Origin: Margaritispora aquatica
Taxonomy: Eukaryota > Ascomycota > Leotiomycetes > Helotiales > Discinellaceae
Direction: 5' to 3'
DNA: 64,000 nucleotides
NCBI GenBank assembly: GCA_007644065.1
Contig: VJWN01000012.1
Coordinates: forward strand, 733,758 to 797,757
Position 1 is the first letter of the stretch. The number at the start of each line of letters is the position of its first letter. The position numbers and the translations under genes are program-made. Under the pieces are notes generated by a model, which saw only the letters and a program-made list of their open reading frames with translations, was not told the origin of the DNA and did no database searches. Positions 1 to 12,644 of this stretch are shown one piece after another.

Positions 1-2
1 AG

Positions 3-953
3 TCGGTCTCGGTTCGTGATGTGCGGCTGTTTGAAGGCATGGGACCAGAGCTTCTGGAAAACATCCTTGGTGGTCCTGGTGCAGAACGAGGCTTAGGTGG
101 CAAGGCTTGGGGATTTATAAACGGTGTTGATGACACAGAGGTGCAAAAGGCCAAGAAAATCCCCTCGCAGATCAGCATTGAGGATTCTTACGTCCGCTTG
201 GACACCATGCCACAAGTGCTCAACGAGCTGAGGATTCTAGGCACCAGTCTTTTGAAGAGAATGCATGTGGATCTATTGGAGGATGATGATGATCCAGATG
301 CTACGACCATCAAGCGGTGGATTGCACATCCAAAAACTGTTCGTGTCTCCACGAGACCACGACCAGTTTTGCTGCCAGATGGTACATGGCAGCGAAGCTT
401 CAATCGGATATCAAGATCTGGGCCGTTACCGAATTTTGTCTTCAACCTCAAGGAAGGATTCGATGCCACGGTTGAAAAATTGGTTCAAGAGACCCTGATT
501 CCCATGTTTCGAAAATTGCATCCTTATCCCTCTGGTTGGAACCTTAGTCTAGTCAACGTCGGAGTGACGAATATGATCGAAACGGCAAGCGAAGACGGCA
601 AAGGGGGTGGTCGTGACATCGGAAAGATGTTCAAGCGACAAGAAGAAGTGCTCAAGAAATGGCGTGTAGAGGACAAAGACGTTCCTCCTGACCCAATACC
701 AGCAGTGCTAAATTACGAGCAGTTCGATCCAATCCCAATAGATCCAAGTGCTGGAGATGATATTGAGGATAGTTTCGTAAACGGCTCTGAGGATCGAATG
801 GTGCCTCCTGCCACGCAGAATACGTTGGATGGAGATGAGTTGTGGGAGGATGATGAAGAGGCTGGTGGGAACTGCGAGAGGTGTGGGGTTTGTGGTGCGA
901 GTATGCCTGCCTTTGCGATGGCGGCTCATGAACGCTTCCATAGTTTAGAGTGA
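3..953 (+). CDS. DNA polymerase iota (Y family), C-terminal part, cut by window edge
   Basis: The reading frame is open from base 3, so the start lies outside the window; about 316 residues are visible and end at a TGA (951-953). It encodes the thumb and little-finger half of a translesion DNA polymerase that bypasses damaged template bases in the nucleus. Diagnostic stretches are SVRDVRLFEGM (end of the palm/thumb), QISIEDSY (entry to the little finger) and HPKTVRVSTRPRP with RSFNRISRSGPLPNF, which match fungal proteins annotated as polymerase iota. The C-terminus has an acidic linker and then a CGVC-x11-HERFH zinc motif, a UBZ-type ubiquitin-binding finger that recruits such polymerases to ubiquitinated PCNA. 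No intron is seen in this part. Polymerase eta is the main alternative; the little-finger motifs favour iota. The catalytic palm is not visible. Confidence 0.85.
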   Translation, partial: SVSVRDVRLFEGMGPELLENILGGPGAERGLGGKAWGFINGVDDTEVQKAKKIPSQISIEDSYVRLDTMPQVLNELRILGTSLLKRMHVDLLEDDDDPDATTIKRWIAHPKTVRVSTRPRPVLLPDGTWQRSFNRISRSGPLPNFVFNLKEGFDATVEKLVQETLIPMFRKLHPYPSGWNLSLVNVGVTNMIETASEDGKGGGRDIGKMFKRQEEVLKKWRVEDKDVPPDPIPAVLNYEQFDPIPIDPSAGDDIEDSFVNGSEDRMVPPATQNTLDGDELWEDDEEAGGNCERCGVCGASMPAFAMAAHERFHSLE

Positions 954-1003
954 TATCTCTAGGTACTAGACAGAATGCAAACATGGCATCATAACTCTAT
1001 TTA

Positions 1004-1414
1004 TTAGCGTGTTTTAACTGAGATATTTCGTAGAGAATTGAAGGAAGTTAAGATAACTTTATAATTGATTTGATTCCATTTGAACGCACAACGAAAATTC
1101 AGTTCTGGGTGAGACGGTGCTCTGGCAGGCCCTTCAACGAGAGTCCAAACTTCCTCTTCACTAGGGGCTACTATCCGAACTTCAAGGTCCTCTTCCGTCT
1201 TGACCTTTAGGCCCAAGCCAATGCACTCGAAGTACCACGAGATCCCATACAATCTCATGGGCTCTTCCAAGGTTTCAAGCGCCACCATGCATGCATATCT
1301 CAAATAAGCGGATGGTAAGCTCACATCTGGAAAACTTCGCTCAAGAGATGTCTATAGTCGCGTACATTGCCTTTATTCCTTATTAAGGCCCTGTTCAAGC
1401 TAATTATCGTGCTT
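1004..1414 (-). CDS. Possible hypothetical protein fragment, two exons
   Basis: The minus strand has an open stretch of about 107 codons ending near 1004, convergent with the polymerase gene. It reads protein-like (EEPMRLYGISWYFECIGLGL, then EEDLEVRIVAPSEEEVWTLV). A CAG acceptor at about 1328 and a GTAAGC donor at about 1413 would join it in frame to a short upstream piece reading RLIHHE, but I find no start codon in that piece before an in-frame stop. I do not recognise the family. It may be the 3' end of a small gene, a decayed remnant, or chance. Coordinates are approximate. Confidence 0.22.
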
Positions 1415-4400
1415 ACCCTCATGATGGATCAATCGCTCATTAGTAAATACAGCTCAGGTAGGTGGTGGCCAAAGTTACACTTAGGGATATATTTTAGAGA
1501 CGAGTGCTGTCAATGCCAGGGTTTCGTGATACACTAAGCTGGGGCGCAAGTTACCCTATAATGTTTTCTTGCATATAGTGAACATTAGTGGCAAGGCTAA
1601 TGGACAATTTTTCTGGTTGGTGGGAGTACTTGGGTGGCATAGTAGATGGCGGAGTTTCTTGGGAGATGGCAAGTCTTTCTTAGCCTGCACCTGCAAACGC
1701 ACAAGAGGCGAAGCAATCTTGTAGTATATTGTCCATAGAGAGATGGGTGACTGGGCGACTCGTGCGTTGTGTTGTGTTGTTGATGAAAAAAACAACTGAT
1801 CTCGCTTAAACATTGCCAGATCCAGGTGAGATAGAAAATGACACCGTTTTCATTGATGAAATTGTTTTTAAGGCATGCACCAACACCTTAAGTCTACTGT
1901 ACAAGTCATAGGATTTCTCTATGCCGACCCTACCACATACATAGCGAAGTCGAATGGATTTAATGGTAATTTTATAGCGTTTCCAGAATCTCCTTGTCTT
2001 TGTGCGAGGCTATGCGGAGTTGGTCAAAAACTACTTGGTAGCCCGAACCAACTTTAGATATATCGCACATCTTACCCAGTTCACTTGATAATTTTAAACA
2101 TACACGAACATATTCAGCTTAAACAGTACCTGATTAAAGCTGGAATCTGAATGGTGGCTGTGATTGGGATGGTTGTGGTGGGCTGTCAGTCCAGTCCGTG
2201 TTTCAGTCCGACGGATACACACCATCTGGACCTGTGCTCTTCGACAGAGCGATATGGGGACAAAGTTCCACAGGTCAAACAAACGAAATATCTCCGTTGA
2301 GCATGAGGCACATGCAAAAGCGCGCCAATTCCAGCGTGATGTCTTTCTGCTTGAAATGAAAACACTTGCTGGTATAATTCTACGATCCATCATGCACACT
2401 AATTGTTCCAACATGCTGGTTGGCTACGCCTACAACTACCTCGTTTCCTATCTATACGACGAAGATGATCCAGATTTATTATGTAACTTCCTTCGTTTCT
2501 AGAGATGAGGCTGTCACCATCACCTCTTCCTTCGCTACAACTCGAAGAGAAGTTTACCGAAATTCTTAATCAAAGCCGTAACAGAGACAGGCTCAATATT
2601 GACGACCATCACCGTTGACTGTGAAGCCACTCCATCTCCAAGTACGCCCCTCAAGCTCTGGATAATCCATTGCAATCCCCATCTTAAACGACTACATACT
2701 ACCCCACCATATAACTTAGTAACCACGAACGAAATACGCTTCTCCAGCATCGTCTTCTCAAGCGGAACCACCAGCTCCATCCTAATATTCGTGCCTAGCA
2801 ACCGCTAATTCCCCGTTATCGCGACGGACAACAAGAGTTCCTTACCAGGTGTCGTCATCTTAGTAGGAACACATACTGTCATACCTTTTTAAAACTTTAA
2901 CCGACCTTTCAAAGAAGAAAAGTTCGGAAATATTGAAGAAAGCGAAATGCTCACATCTCGCTTAGGCTATACCCGCGTAACCTCTAACCCAGGCATTACT
3001 GTATCGACGGGCACGTTGAGGAGCACGCAGCCGACAATTGAGTGGACAGCGGATTTTTGGTAATCTATGTGATCCCAAGAAGAACCCGACGCTTTGTGGT
3101 GCAGTTTTGGTAGCTACATATTCATTTCCCCATGTGCTGTGTGATTTTGCCTACTGATTTCGCTATAGTCCCGATTATTCTCCCAGGAGATGCTGATATG
3201 GGCGTGGGGTTGCTTCTGATTGATCCAATCCCGGTCGCTGTGAAGTTGTGTTATGCGATCTTTCAATCTTTGTTCTCTACAGTTACATGAAGCCTCAATA
3301 GAGAAAGGCGAGGTCTTCATTCCCAACACCTAGCACTTAAGCTGCAAAGTCCCATCTATATAGAATTCTACTACCGAGATCAAAGCTCACACACACAAAA
3401 AGCCTAACCGCCCCAGCGACGACGAAACCTGCGAGATCCTCACAGCCTAGCCCACACCCACATGAAGATAATATCCAGCTTCATCCCCACATCTTCTAGC
3501 ACGTAATATATTCAACCGTGACCAAAATTTTGAGCGAAATCACCCTCGAGTGCGACGTTCACGACCCTACGACAACCACGGCCGTCACCGTGTCAGCAAG
3601 CACCACCACCATATCAACACCATGACACGAGTTCATCGCAGAGAGCTACTTCGCTCCCAGGGGCTACAGAAGTGATGGCAGCGAGGAGGCGAGACTGATG
3701 ATTTTGAATGAGTACTCGATTTAGGAGGTCGCTTGCACGGCGGGGAATTGGATTGGGGACGATGAGTTGGAGGGACAGCGTGCGCGTACGAGGTGTTTTG
3801 TATATCCATTGGGGGGCACGAAGTTGGTTTGCTCTTTGCCTTCATTTCTTTCCTTTTCACACCATGAGCACCTCACATCGCCTCCCTCAAACCTAACCAC
3901 CACCACGCAGTCCCAGCACGAGCAGCATGATAGTTTTATAGTGATTCTACGGCAGTGAGTAAGGAGATGGGAGATGGAGATGTGGATAGCATCCATAGTG
4001 TTGAGTGGTTGGTATCGTAATTTTGGTGTCAGCATGTAGGATAGATTGTAGTTATGATGGGAAAGGAGGGAAAGAGAAGGGATGGGATGAGATGAGATTT
4101 CCTGTAGATTGATTATAGTGTCAAGCTTGAACTCTGTATAAATGACCTTCGATCATCTACCTCCAGACTTCATGTCCAGGAGTGAGGTTGTATAACCAGT
4201 TCCGAATAACAAGTTCAACTGAAGTGTTATGTTGATAAACTTATCAGTGTATACTTCTTTTTTCTTTCCGAGCTGTCAAATCTACATTGATGTAGAGCTG
4301 CTTCAAGGTAAATACTGACAGCTGGTGATCTGTATCCGAAAAACCTACGTTCTTAGAGTACTAGACATTCCAAATCCAATCTCTGGTCGTTGCTGAGGTA

Positions 4401-7400
4401 GCTACCATATAAGCCACTCGACTTAAATAATCGGGCCTGTCTCCTCTATCCCCCTCTACCAAACTTAATCTCCATGCCCTTCGCTCGCTTCATCAAAAAC
4501 ATCCTCTCTTACTCTCTCTCTTCCCATTCGAAGTCCAGCTTTCCACAAGGTCAAAGCTACAATACCAACAAAGTCAACAATGAACGCAGGCGCAGTACAA
4601 AGTGAAGCGAGGCAAACTCGAGGAACCAAAAGAAGAAGAAGGAAGAAGAAGAAAGGAAAAGAAAAGTAAACCCAATCTCGTGCATGTCGCAGGAACCGGA
4701 AAGATCCAACCAAATCTTGCCTACCCACCAACAAACATACAGTGCGACCAGAGGTTGGAGGGAGGGGGGAAACCCAACCGACCAACCTACCAGTATATCA
4801 AAGTCCCAAGAAAGAACCTTACAATTCTTATCTCTCATTTTTCGTATCTGTATGTATGAATACGAGTACTCCAGCTCGCAAAAGCACCGATTTGATCCAA
4901 TTCCCGTCCACTTTCGTGATTTCGCAACTTTTCGGGGAGAGCGGGTGGACTGCGTCGGCTCAGCGATATTTCCCGCTGAATTAATTCCCAGATTCCCATG
5001 TCGCAGGTACCTGGAATTTTTTCCCCCTAAACCACCCCCACACACGGAAACGCCGTGGACGAGACTCTGCTGGTTGTCTTGACTCTCCAGTTTCGATTCT
5101 CGACAGTTGAAGGTCAGGTGGGAGGGTTATTGGAATATCGGAAATTCCTCCTTCGGAGAATTATAAAGACAAGTTGAGTTCAATCGCCATTTTTCATCCA
5201 AGGTGCATATCTGTATGGTTAATTGTGAAGGACTATGGAAGACGTTCTGGATTGTCACACAAAATTTTCGGAAACCCTAAGTGAACTATCAAGAGCAATC
5301 ATAGAAACAATATAATAATTTATCATCAAAAAATGCTGCATCGTTTTAGAATTGCGAATGTACATTAGTAACATAGGAACAGATGCAAGTAAGACATCGC
5401 CGCAAGACATAGAGTTATAAGGATCAGTTGTATGAAGAGATAATAAGCCCCAAAGTCCAATGTGCAGTATACTATTGAGCGAATGCAATACAATGTGTAG
5501 AAGTATACACCTGTCGTACCATCGTGGCGCCCAAAACCAAAACATGCGATACGCACTTAAGATTCCAAGAATTAAAACGCACGTAAATAACGACAAGAAA
5601 TCACCATAAAGAAGCAAAGCGCAAGCTTCCCGAGTAGCGACGCCTCACATACCACAACTGCGTGGCTGCGGCAAACGAAAGCTTGCTCGGCATGCAGAGC
5701 TCGACACACGACGCACGACGTCGTGGAGATACACTTTCGTCATCGGTCTGTGAACCAACAACACAAGCAAAAACGACAAAATTTTCAAGACTGCGCCAGG
5801 AGGAGGCGACGAAGCTCTTAACTCTCGCTTGCGACCTTTGTCAACGAATGCTGAGCATCATGCCACGATAGAAATTCTGCAGCGAGCCTCGTTCTCCTTC
5901 AGATCGAAACCACCTACAAGGGTGGATTGCCTAAGACAGGCTGTATTTGGTGCCCAGGCCGGGAGACTTTCACCATTTTCAGACCAAATGTTATCTGGGA
6001 AAAGGCCCGACACGTATTGGTGGCTTGCAATTCTCAAACAATTGACTGAGATCATAGCGGGTGGTGGTAATCCTACTCCTTGGATTGGGAAGGATTCAGA
6101 AGATCAACAAGATGAGCATTTGCTCTTGTGCTCAGGTTTTCAAATAATCCAACACTTGGTCTCTGCTCTCTGGAGATCGACTTCCCCTCATTCCAACTTC
6201 CTTTCCCCACCTGAACTTGTCTCTGCTTTCCCTGCACTTACCTAATGATTCCAACGCAAAATTCGCCAAGGATCGCGGAATTCATCAATGCCCTGTGAAC
6301 CCCGTCCAACGAGACTCCAGCAGTCTTTGGACCTTCCTAACTCGATCATAATCCATGCTATTCGGGATGGCTGTGCAGCGGGAATTGATAAGAAGGTTCA
6401 GAGCTAGAAAAGGAAGAGTTCTGGAAGGCTGTCGGGCTTCCTTCAGTTATCGCTTTGTCAGGGTTTACAAGAAAGACTGCATACTGAACATGACAAGATT
6501 GGCCACGATCACGCATTCTGTTTCATGCATACGTTGTACTGCCCCCGCACAAGGTAAGCAATGCCCAACCGGCTGACTTTGAGATTCGTGGATCGATGCA
6601 GCGGAATATGGTGGGTCGGATAGGGTCGTCGTGATAGTTATTGGCTGGGAAGTCACACTAAATATGTACTGGGACATTACCGATTAGTCGTTGCGCGTCA
6701 GTAGCGGGGAACTGGCGGAGCATGTCGTCTTCGGTGTATGCTTCTAGAAGACTTCTTCTTTGGTTGGGGTCAAGTGATGGTCACGATACTCGAAGGATGA
6801 GGAAGGTTTGCGAAATCAATGGGCTGAATAACGCCTCCCCGCCACCACGACAGCCCTCCTCTGGATCAGGCCAATTAATTGTTGCGATTTAGAGTATCAC
6901 AAGGTCAGTACTCTTATTCGAACGAATTACCAAGTGAGTTGATTCATGTGCCAAATCACGAGTAATGTCACATTTCTGTTGAAAGATCAGCATGTCTACA
7001 CCATCAGCTCATCGATTAATCAGTTCATCTCTTATCTCTCGACGCGGGATGAGATAAAAACCTCATGTTTACCCAATTTTGATTTCAGGCTCATCAGATT
7101 ATCGGGAAATCAATATGTTGACCTGGTTTTAAGCTTCCCAAGAAAAGCTACAATCGTCCGGACCACCGATGGCTTCAGATCAAGATTAGCTTGTTGTGCT
7201 TGGAGGAGCTTGTCGCTGCTGAGGTGCTGTTGGATGAAGCTAGCTTTCCCTTGGCTTACTTCTCCACACACTAAGGGACCCGCTAAATAAAGCCAGAGGT
7301 AAGATGCTCCGAGTCCCCAGCGAGTTAAACTTCCGCAAACAGCGACTTGTCGATATACCGTCCCATGTGGCTGATCATCCTGGTTTCCTTATCGCCTGGG

Positions 7401-8838
7401 CGTCTCTTAGCAAGGCTTATGACTGGTCAAGCGTAACTCCCATATCTTGCAGTGTCTTGTCAGGCCATCAACAAAGATCTACGCCGCCTCTTCACGGGAA
7501 ACAACAACGTCTCTGGTTGTTTGCTAGGCGGACTCGCCGATGATGAAGAGCAGTAGGTTTGCCAGGAGGGTGTTCTGGCTGACTTGGCAGGCTTCGAGGC
7601 TACATGAACTTCAATGCCACTGGTTTCGAAATGCTGCTTGAAGCCAGAAAGAAACTCAAAAGCTACATCAGTATTCGGTATGCCGCGTGTAACCTGTCAA
7701 ATACCTGGATCATTCTCAAAGTTCTCGTAGTATGCCATTTCTGACAATAGCTCGATGCTGCAATACACATAATCCATCCGAATCCTGAAATAACAATGCG
7801 GAGATTTGTGGTAGGACAACAGGATTACGCCAAACGTGACTATGTAATGCTGTACTCTGCTGTACCATCAGCGATCTTGTTTCCAAACATAGAGCCTTGA
7901 GCAATGTAAAGACGACTAGAGGACAGTTTTGGCATACAAAGCATACAATATTCCGTGGCTGTGGCCCAGATGTGCTTGAAAAGATCCTAATCCGCCTCGA
8001 GGATTGATATCAATCTATTTCCTAATCTTAGTCCAACAAATAACATAACTTCGGGGTAAAAAGGGCGATGATGATTCGTCTAGAGAAGTGATTTGATTTC
8101 TTGTCTCCTTCCAAAGATTGACAATCGTAGTGGCAGAGTAATATGGAACTAATCGCAATCGGGGCGTAATTGAGACAGAATCTCAAGCCGGGAAACGCCA
8201 GCGGCCCCGCTTATGGGAAATGGTCCAGGGATCCAGTTCAGTGTCAGTGCATACTGCATGTGTGCATATCCAGTGCTCTTTGGTCCACTCTTACAGTAGA
8301 GACATCCCACGGCATCCAGAACAAGGTCGTACAAGGCCATACAACCAGAATAATGGAGGCTTACGCCGACATAGGTTTAGCACAATAGAAACATATGCCT
8401 GGTAAAGGGCCTTGCAGACGTGAAATGCGTGAAGGTTGGTGAGAGGCTTGTGCAGCTTGTGGTAAGGCTTGAATCGTTCTGGAGGACCTGGTTGGACGAT
8501 GGAAAGAAGACCTGCATAAAACAATGAAGTGTCTTGTGGACATGGGCCAAAAGATGACGGACTGGTCAAACAAGGGTAATTGGGTAGTCTGGAGTCAAAG
8601 ATCCTTGATCGACTTGTGGAGTGTGGTGGGAGCTCCAACAAGCTCCCATTCCATTTGAATTTGCCAGCTCCAGAATCAGGATCACCTTGGGCAGACCTTG
8701 CCAGTTGTGGTGTTACTCAATCTGACCCACGCCCAGACAAACGTTGCTATAAGTCTTGCCTTCCCCTTCGCGATTCAGATGTTCATGCTCATCACCTCAA
8801 CCCAAACTTAACTTCAAATCGTTTGCCATATATACAGC
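1415..8838. other. Gene-poor 7.4-kb stretch
   Basis: No reading frame here exceeds about 160 codons. None shows a domain, a convincing codon pattern or an intron arrangement that rescues a longer protein. Short open frames occur on both strands (for example 4557-5045 minus, 4684-5082 plus, 5829-6245 plus, 8291-8641 minus) and overlap each other antisense, as chance frames do. No terminal inverted repeats, long terminal repeats or tRNA were noticed. The last few hundred bases should contain the promoter of the permease. Confidence 0.6.
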
Positions 8839-10858
8839 ATGGCTAACGAGAAGGACACCCACTATGCGACTGAGTCGCCAGATCACACTGCCTACATCGA
8901 CTCCTCGGGAGTCGAGAGCAAGGTGGGACGCATCGCTGAAGCTACGGACCTGTACGGCAATGTCGAAGAAGCTGAGGAGTATGGATATGTGACTCGAGGG
9001 TATGTACATCTCTAATGGGTTGTCAGACCACTTGCTAACCCTGTTGCTCTGATAGACTGAAGTCCCGACACATTCAATTTATCGCACTTGGTGGAACAAT
9101 TGGAACTGGTCTTTTCTTGGGTATTGGAAGCGCCTTCACTCGTGCTGGTCCCCTTTCCGTTCTCCTTGGTTACACTTTCACTGGTATCGCTGTGTTCGCC
9201 ATGATGCAATGCCTTGGAGAGATGGCTACCTGGCTTCCTCTTCCAGGCTCCATCCCACAATTCTGTGCCCGTTATGTCGATGATGCGCTTGGATTCGCCG
9301 TTGGCTGGAATGTATGTACCCTTTTTCTCATCTCACAATTTCCCCAATCTTACACCACAACACCTTTCGTCTTGGATCAAGGCATTTGAATGGTGATAGT
9401 GTGATATTGTTGCATGCAAGGGCTTCTGGGAACCGTGCTTTCTACCCCACCAATGCGCCTCCTCACAAACCTGAATCAGTGATACAAAAGATCCAGAAAC
9501 TAACATTGAGTTGGACAGAACTGGTATGCTGCTTCCATTACTCTATGCGCTGAGATTTCAGCCGCTTCGATCGTTATCCAGTACTGGAACGGTGCTGAGC
9601 ACATCTCGGTTGCAGTATGGATTTCCCTCATCATCGTCTTAATTGTTGCCCTCAACATTTTCGCCATCCAAATCTATGGTGAGGCCGAGTTCATCTTCGC
9701 CAGTGTTAAGATCATCACCATTGTCGGTCTTTTGATAATGGCCTTCATTGTTGATCTTGGTGGAAATCCACGACATGATCGACTTGGCTTTAGATTCTGG
9801 AAGAAGCCAGGAGCCATGAAGGAGTATATTTCAACTGGAGATGGAGGACGCTTCTTGGGAATGTTCTCTGTCCTCGTCAACGCCGCATTCTCTTACGGTG
9901 GTGTCGAATTGGTGGCTGTCGCTGCTGGTGAGGCCGAGAATCCACGCAAGAACATTCCCAAGGCAGTCCGTAGAGTCTTCTGGCGTATCCTGTTTTTCTA
10001 TGTTCTTGGCTCCCTCGCTATTGGTGTCCTGGTTGCTTCCGATGACCCAAAATTGCTAAGTGCACAAGCGTCTGGCGCCCCAGGAGCTGCTGCCTCCCCA
10101 TGGGTCATTGGTATCCAGAATGCAGGCATTCCTGTGCTCCCATCCATCATCAATGCTGTCATCTTGACCTCGGCTTCCTCTTCAGCAAATGCTTTCCTGT
10201 ACACTGGCTCCAGGTATCTGTTCGCATTGGCACAGAACAAGCAAGCCCCACGTTTCCTACTCCGCTGCTCCAAGGCCGGTGTTCCATACTATTGCGTTGC
10301 TATCACAGCCTCCATCGCTGCTCTCACCTATCTTTCCGTCAAAGACGGTGGACCAGCATTGGTCTTCAACTGGTTCCAAAATTTGACAACCGTCGCCGGG
10401 TTGTTCACATGGTGCTCAATCTGTATTGCGTATATCCAGTTCCACAAGGCTCTCAAGGCACAGGGAGTGGATCGCAACACCCTTATCTTCAAGAGTCACT
10501 TCCAACCATACACTGCTTGGTTCGCGTTCATCTACTTCGCCATTATCATTATCTTCAACGGATTCAAGGTGTTCACTGGCGCCAACCACCGCAGATGGGA
10601 CATCACTGGTAAGTTTCGCTGATTTCGTCGTGATGAACTTTTTGCTGACAAAACCCAGATTTCCTTGCTGCCTATATTGGTATCCCAATCTTCTTCGCTC
10701 TGTTTGCGTTCTGGAAGATCTTCAAGCGCACCAAGATGCACAGTCCAGCTGATGCTGATATCACAAGCGGAAAGGCCGCGCTTGATGCTGAGGACGAGCA
10801 TTGGCCCGAGCAGATTCCAAGAAATCTGTTGGAGAAGATCTGGTTCTGGATTGCATAA
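8839..10858 (+). CDS. Amino-acid permease, YAT/AAP family (APC superfamily)
   Basis: This is a plasma-membrane proton-coupled amino-acid importer of 568 residues with about 12 hydrophobic segments. Exons are 8839-8999, 9056-9311, 9519-10608 and 10659-10858; all introns are GT-AG and the joined frame is continuous. Diagnostic stretches are HIQFIALGGTIGTGLFLG (first membrane helix, substrate-binding glycines), MATWLPLPGSIPQFCARYVD (the family's E/P-x-x-G motif) and NAAFSYGGVELVAVAAGEAE in helix 6. The C-terminal tail has the PRNLLEKIWFWIA stretch common in fungal general permeases. Length fits the family (500-600). The start follows an AT-rich leader ending TATACAGCATGG and gives a hydrophilic 55-residue cytosolic tail, as expected. 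Substrate range cannot be read from sequence; a Gap1/Dip5-like broad permease or a specific permease is possible. Confidence 0.93.
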
Positions 10859-12644
10859 ATATGTGTGTTAATTATTGCTCGCATTACTTTGCCGGGCCTG
10901 GGGCTTGCTGGATGATTGATGGGTGGATGACAGTAATGCCATGATTTTATTCGGGGTCTTTTTGCTGCATTTTAAGATATCCCACTTTTATGAACTTAGA
11001 ATCAAGAATTTTTGCTTGATTATGTTGTGTCGACCTTTGCTGTCTTGTGTTTTGCCTGCAAGGATGTGAAATTCTTGTTTGAGTGGTGATGAAAGATGCA
11101 AAGATACGAAGCTGCGAAAGAGGAGGAAAGGAGAATATAAACGATGGAAAACAAATAAGGTAAGGTAGGTAGGTAGTAGGTAGGTAGGCAGGTACGATAT
11201 ACCCACCCACTCTCCAACGCTCCTTCCTAAACAATTATCTCCATAAAATAGAATAGGTAAGCAACATAAACAAGCATTACTACCTTACCTATCTACGTAC
11301 TGTACTGGTATCTTCATATCTGTACGAAGTATCCATAAAAGGTTATCAAAGCCCTGCTCAACATGTTCTCCATACCTAACCCAAGACCCGTGATTGGTCG
11401 CCCTTCGCATGATCCAATTGTCATACTTACCTGCCGTAATAATGCAGATCCCGAAATGCGAAATACGAGAACGCGCCCTTCTTTGAACATGTGGACAAAT
11501 TTGACGGTCAGGGAGTCAGCCTTGTGCGAACGAGAAGGTTGAGGTTGAGTTTGAGATCGCGATTGAGTTGTGCAGTTTGTGCGTTTTTGGCTAAATTCTG
11601 TTGGTTTCCTATGTGGAAGATTTTGGTTCTCTCGGCTCTGCTTTGGTGCGGCACAGTGCGTACTGTATTGTATGTATGAGAGGAGGATGAGAGAGGAATA
11701 GATAAGATGAGATGAGATGGAATTTCCTTCGTCTACATCTCAAGATCTTGGTTGCTCTTATCTATATAATCAATTTGCAATTCCTACCTGGGGATTCACT
11801 ATTAGTCTTATACGTGTGGGGTAGTTGCCTATGCTTGGTATTCTCTTGGAAGCAAGAAAGTAATACTTGGCGATTTCTTGGATTCCCATCCCGTTCCTAG
11901 CACTACCATTTCTATAGGCTGAACTACTTTATTTGGTGCTTGAACGGACTGATTTGCTTGGAAGACCAAGGGTTGGCGATGAACATCTCCCTTGGGAAGG
12001 TGCTAGAGATCCGACATGAAGGAATCGATAGGTGCACGCAGCTTTGGCAGCTCCATATCTTATCCGTATGCCCAGAGATGACAGCGTAGCAGGCAGCCAT
12101 CTCGAGTAAGCCTGTCCTAACAACCAACTCGGAATTTGATTTGGAGAAGGTCACCATCACCATGCTATATACCATGCTCGCTTACCGAGATCGGAGAACA
12201 AACATTGCCCTTATCGACCTGGACATTCTTGTCGCTTAGCTATTGATAAGTCGATGGTGGTAGACAGGCAGTTTAAATCATTAAGATTGCGACGGATGTG
12301 GTATTCAGACTTTAGGACATCTTTCTCATTGTGCATCTTTTTAACACATTTGAAGCGAATATCTGTCAATCTCATTTGCGTTGACAATCTGATGCAAGTA
12401 TGGTAGAAGATGAATCATAGTACGAGCTACAACCCTGATGTACTGGTAGAGTCTAGTATGTTACTTGGTAGCAATGATGGAGGTTGAAGTCAATAGCTGA
12501 GCTGGGGAATAAAAATGTCGATAACCTCATTTATTAAGTATCACGTACAAGACAGATCTATGTATGTGCTATCGTCTGATATGCTGTACAGTATATTACA
12601 CGAGTACCAAAAATATACAGAATACTACTACAGAATTACACAAC
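10859..12644. other. Intergenic region, no gene seen
   Basis: This region lies between the 3' ends of the permease and of the minus-strand endonuclease III gene, so it should hold both terminators. Only frames below 100 codons occur, mutually antisense. It includes an AGGT-type microsatellite (11157-11194). Confidence 0.6.
11157..11194. repeat. (AGGT)n imperfect microsatellite
   Basis: About nine tetranucleotide units of AGGT/TAGG with a few slips, seen directly. It lies in the 3' flank of the permease. Confidence 0.8.

Noticed and set aside
4557..5082. Overlapping frames of 162 codons (minus) and 132 codons (plus)
   Set aside because: They are antisense to each other, rich in simple Ser/Phe/Leu or Glu/Lys/Arg runs and carry no domain motif; they behave as chance frames over a purine-rich strand.
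5829..6245. 138-codon plus-strand frame
   Set aside because: It looks mildly protein-like but has no recognisable motif, no splice partners and stop-filled flanks.
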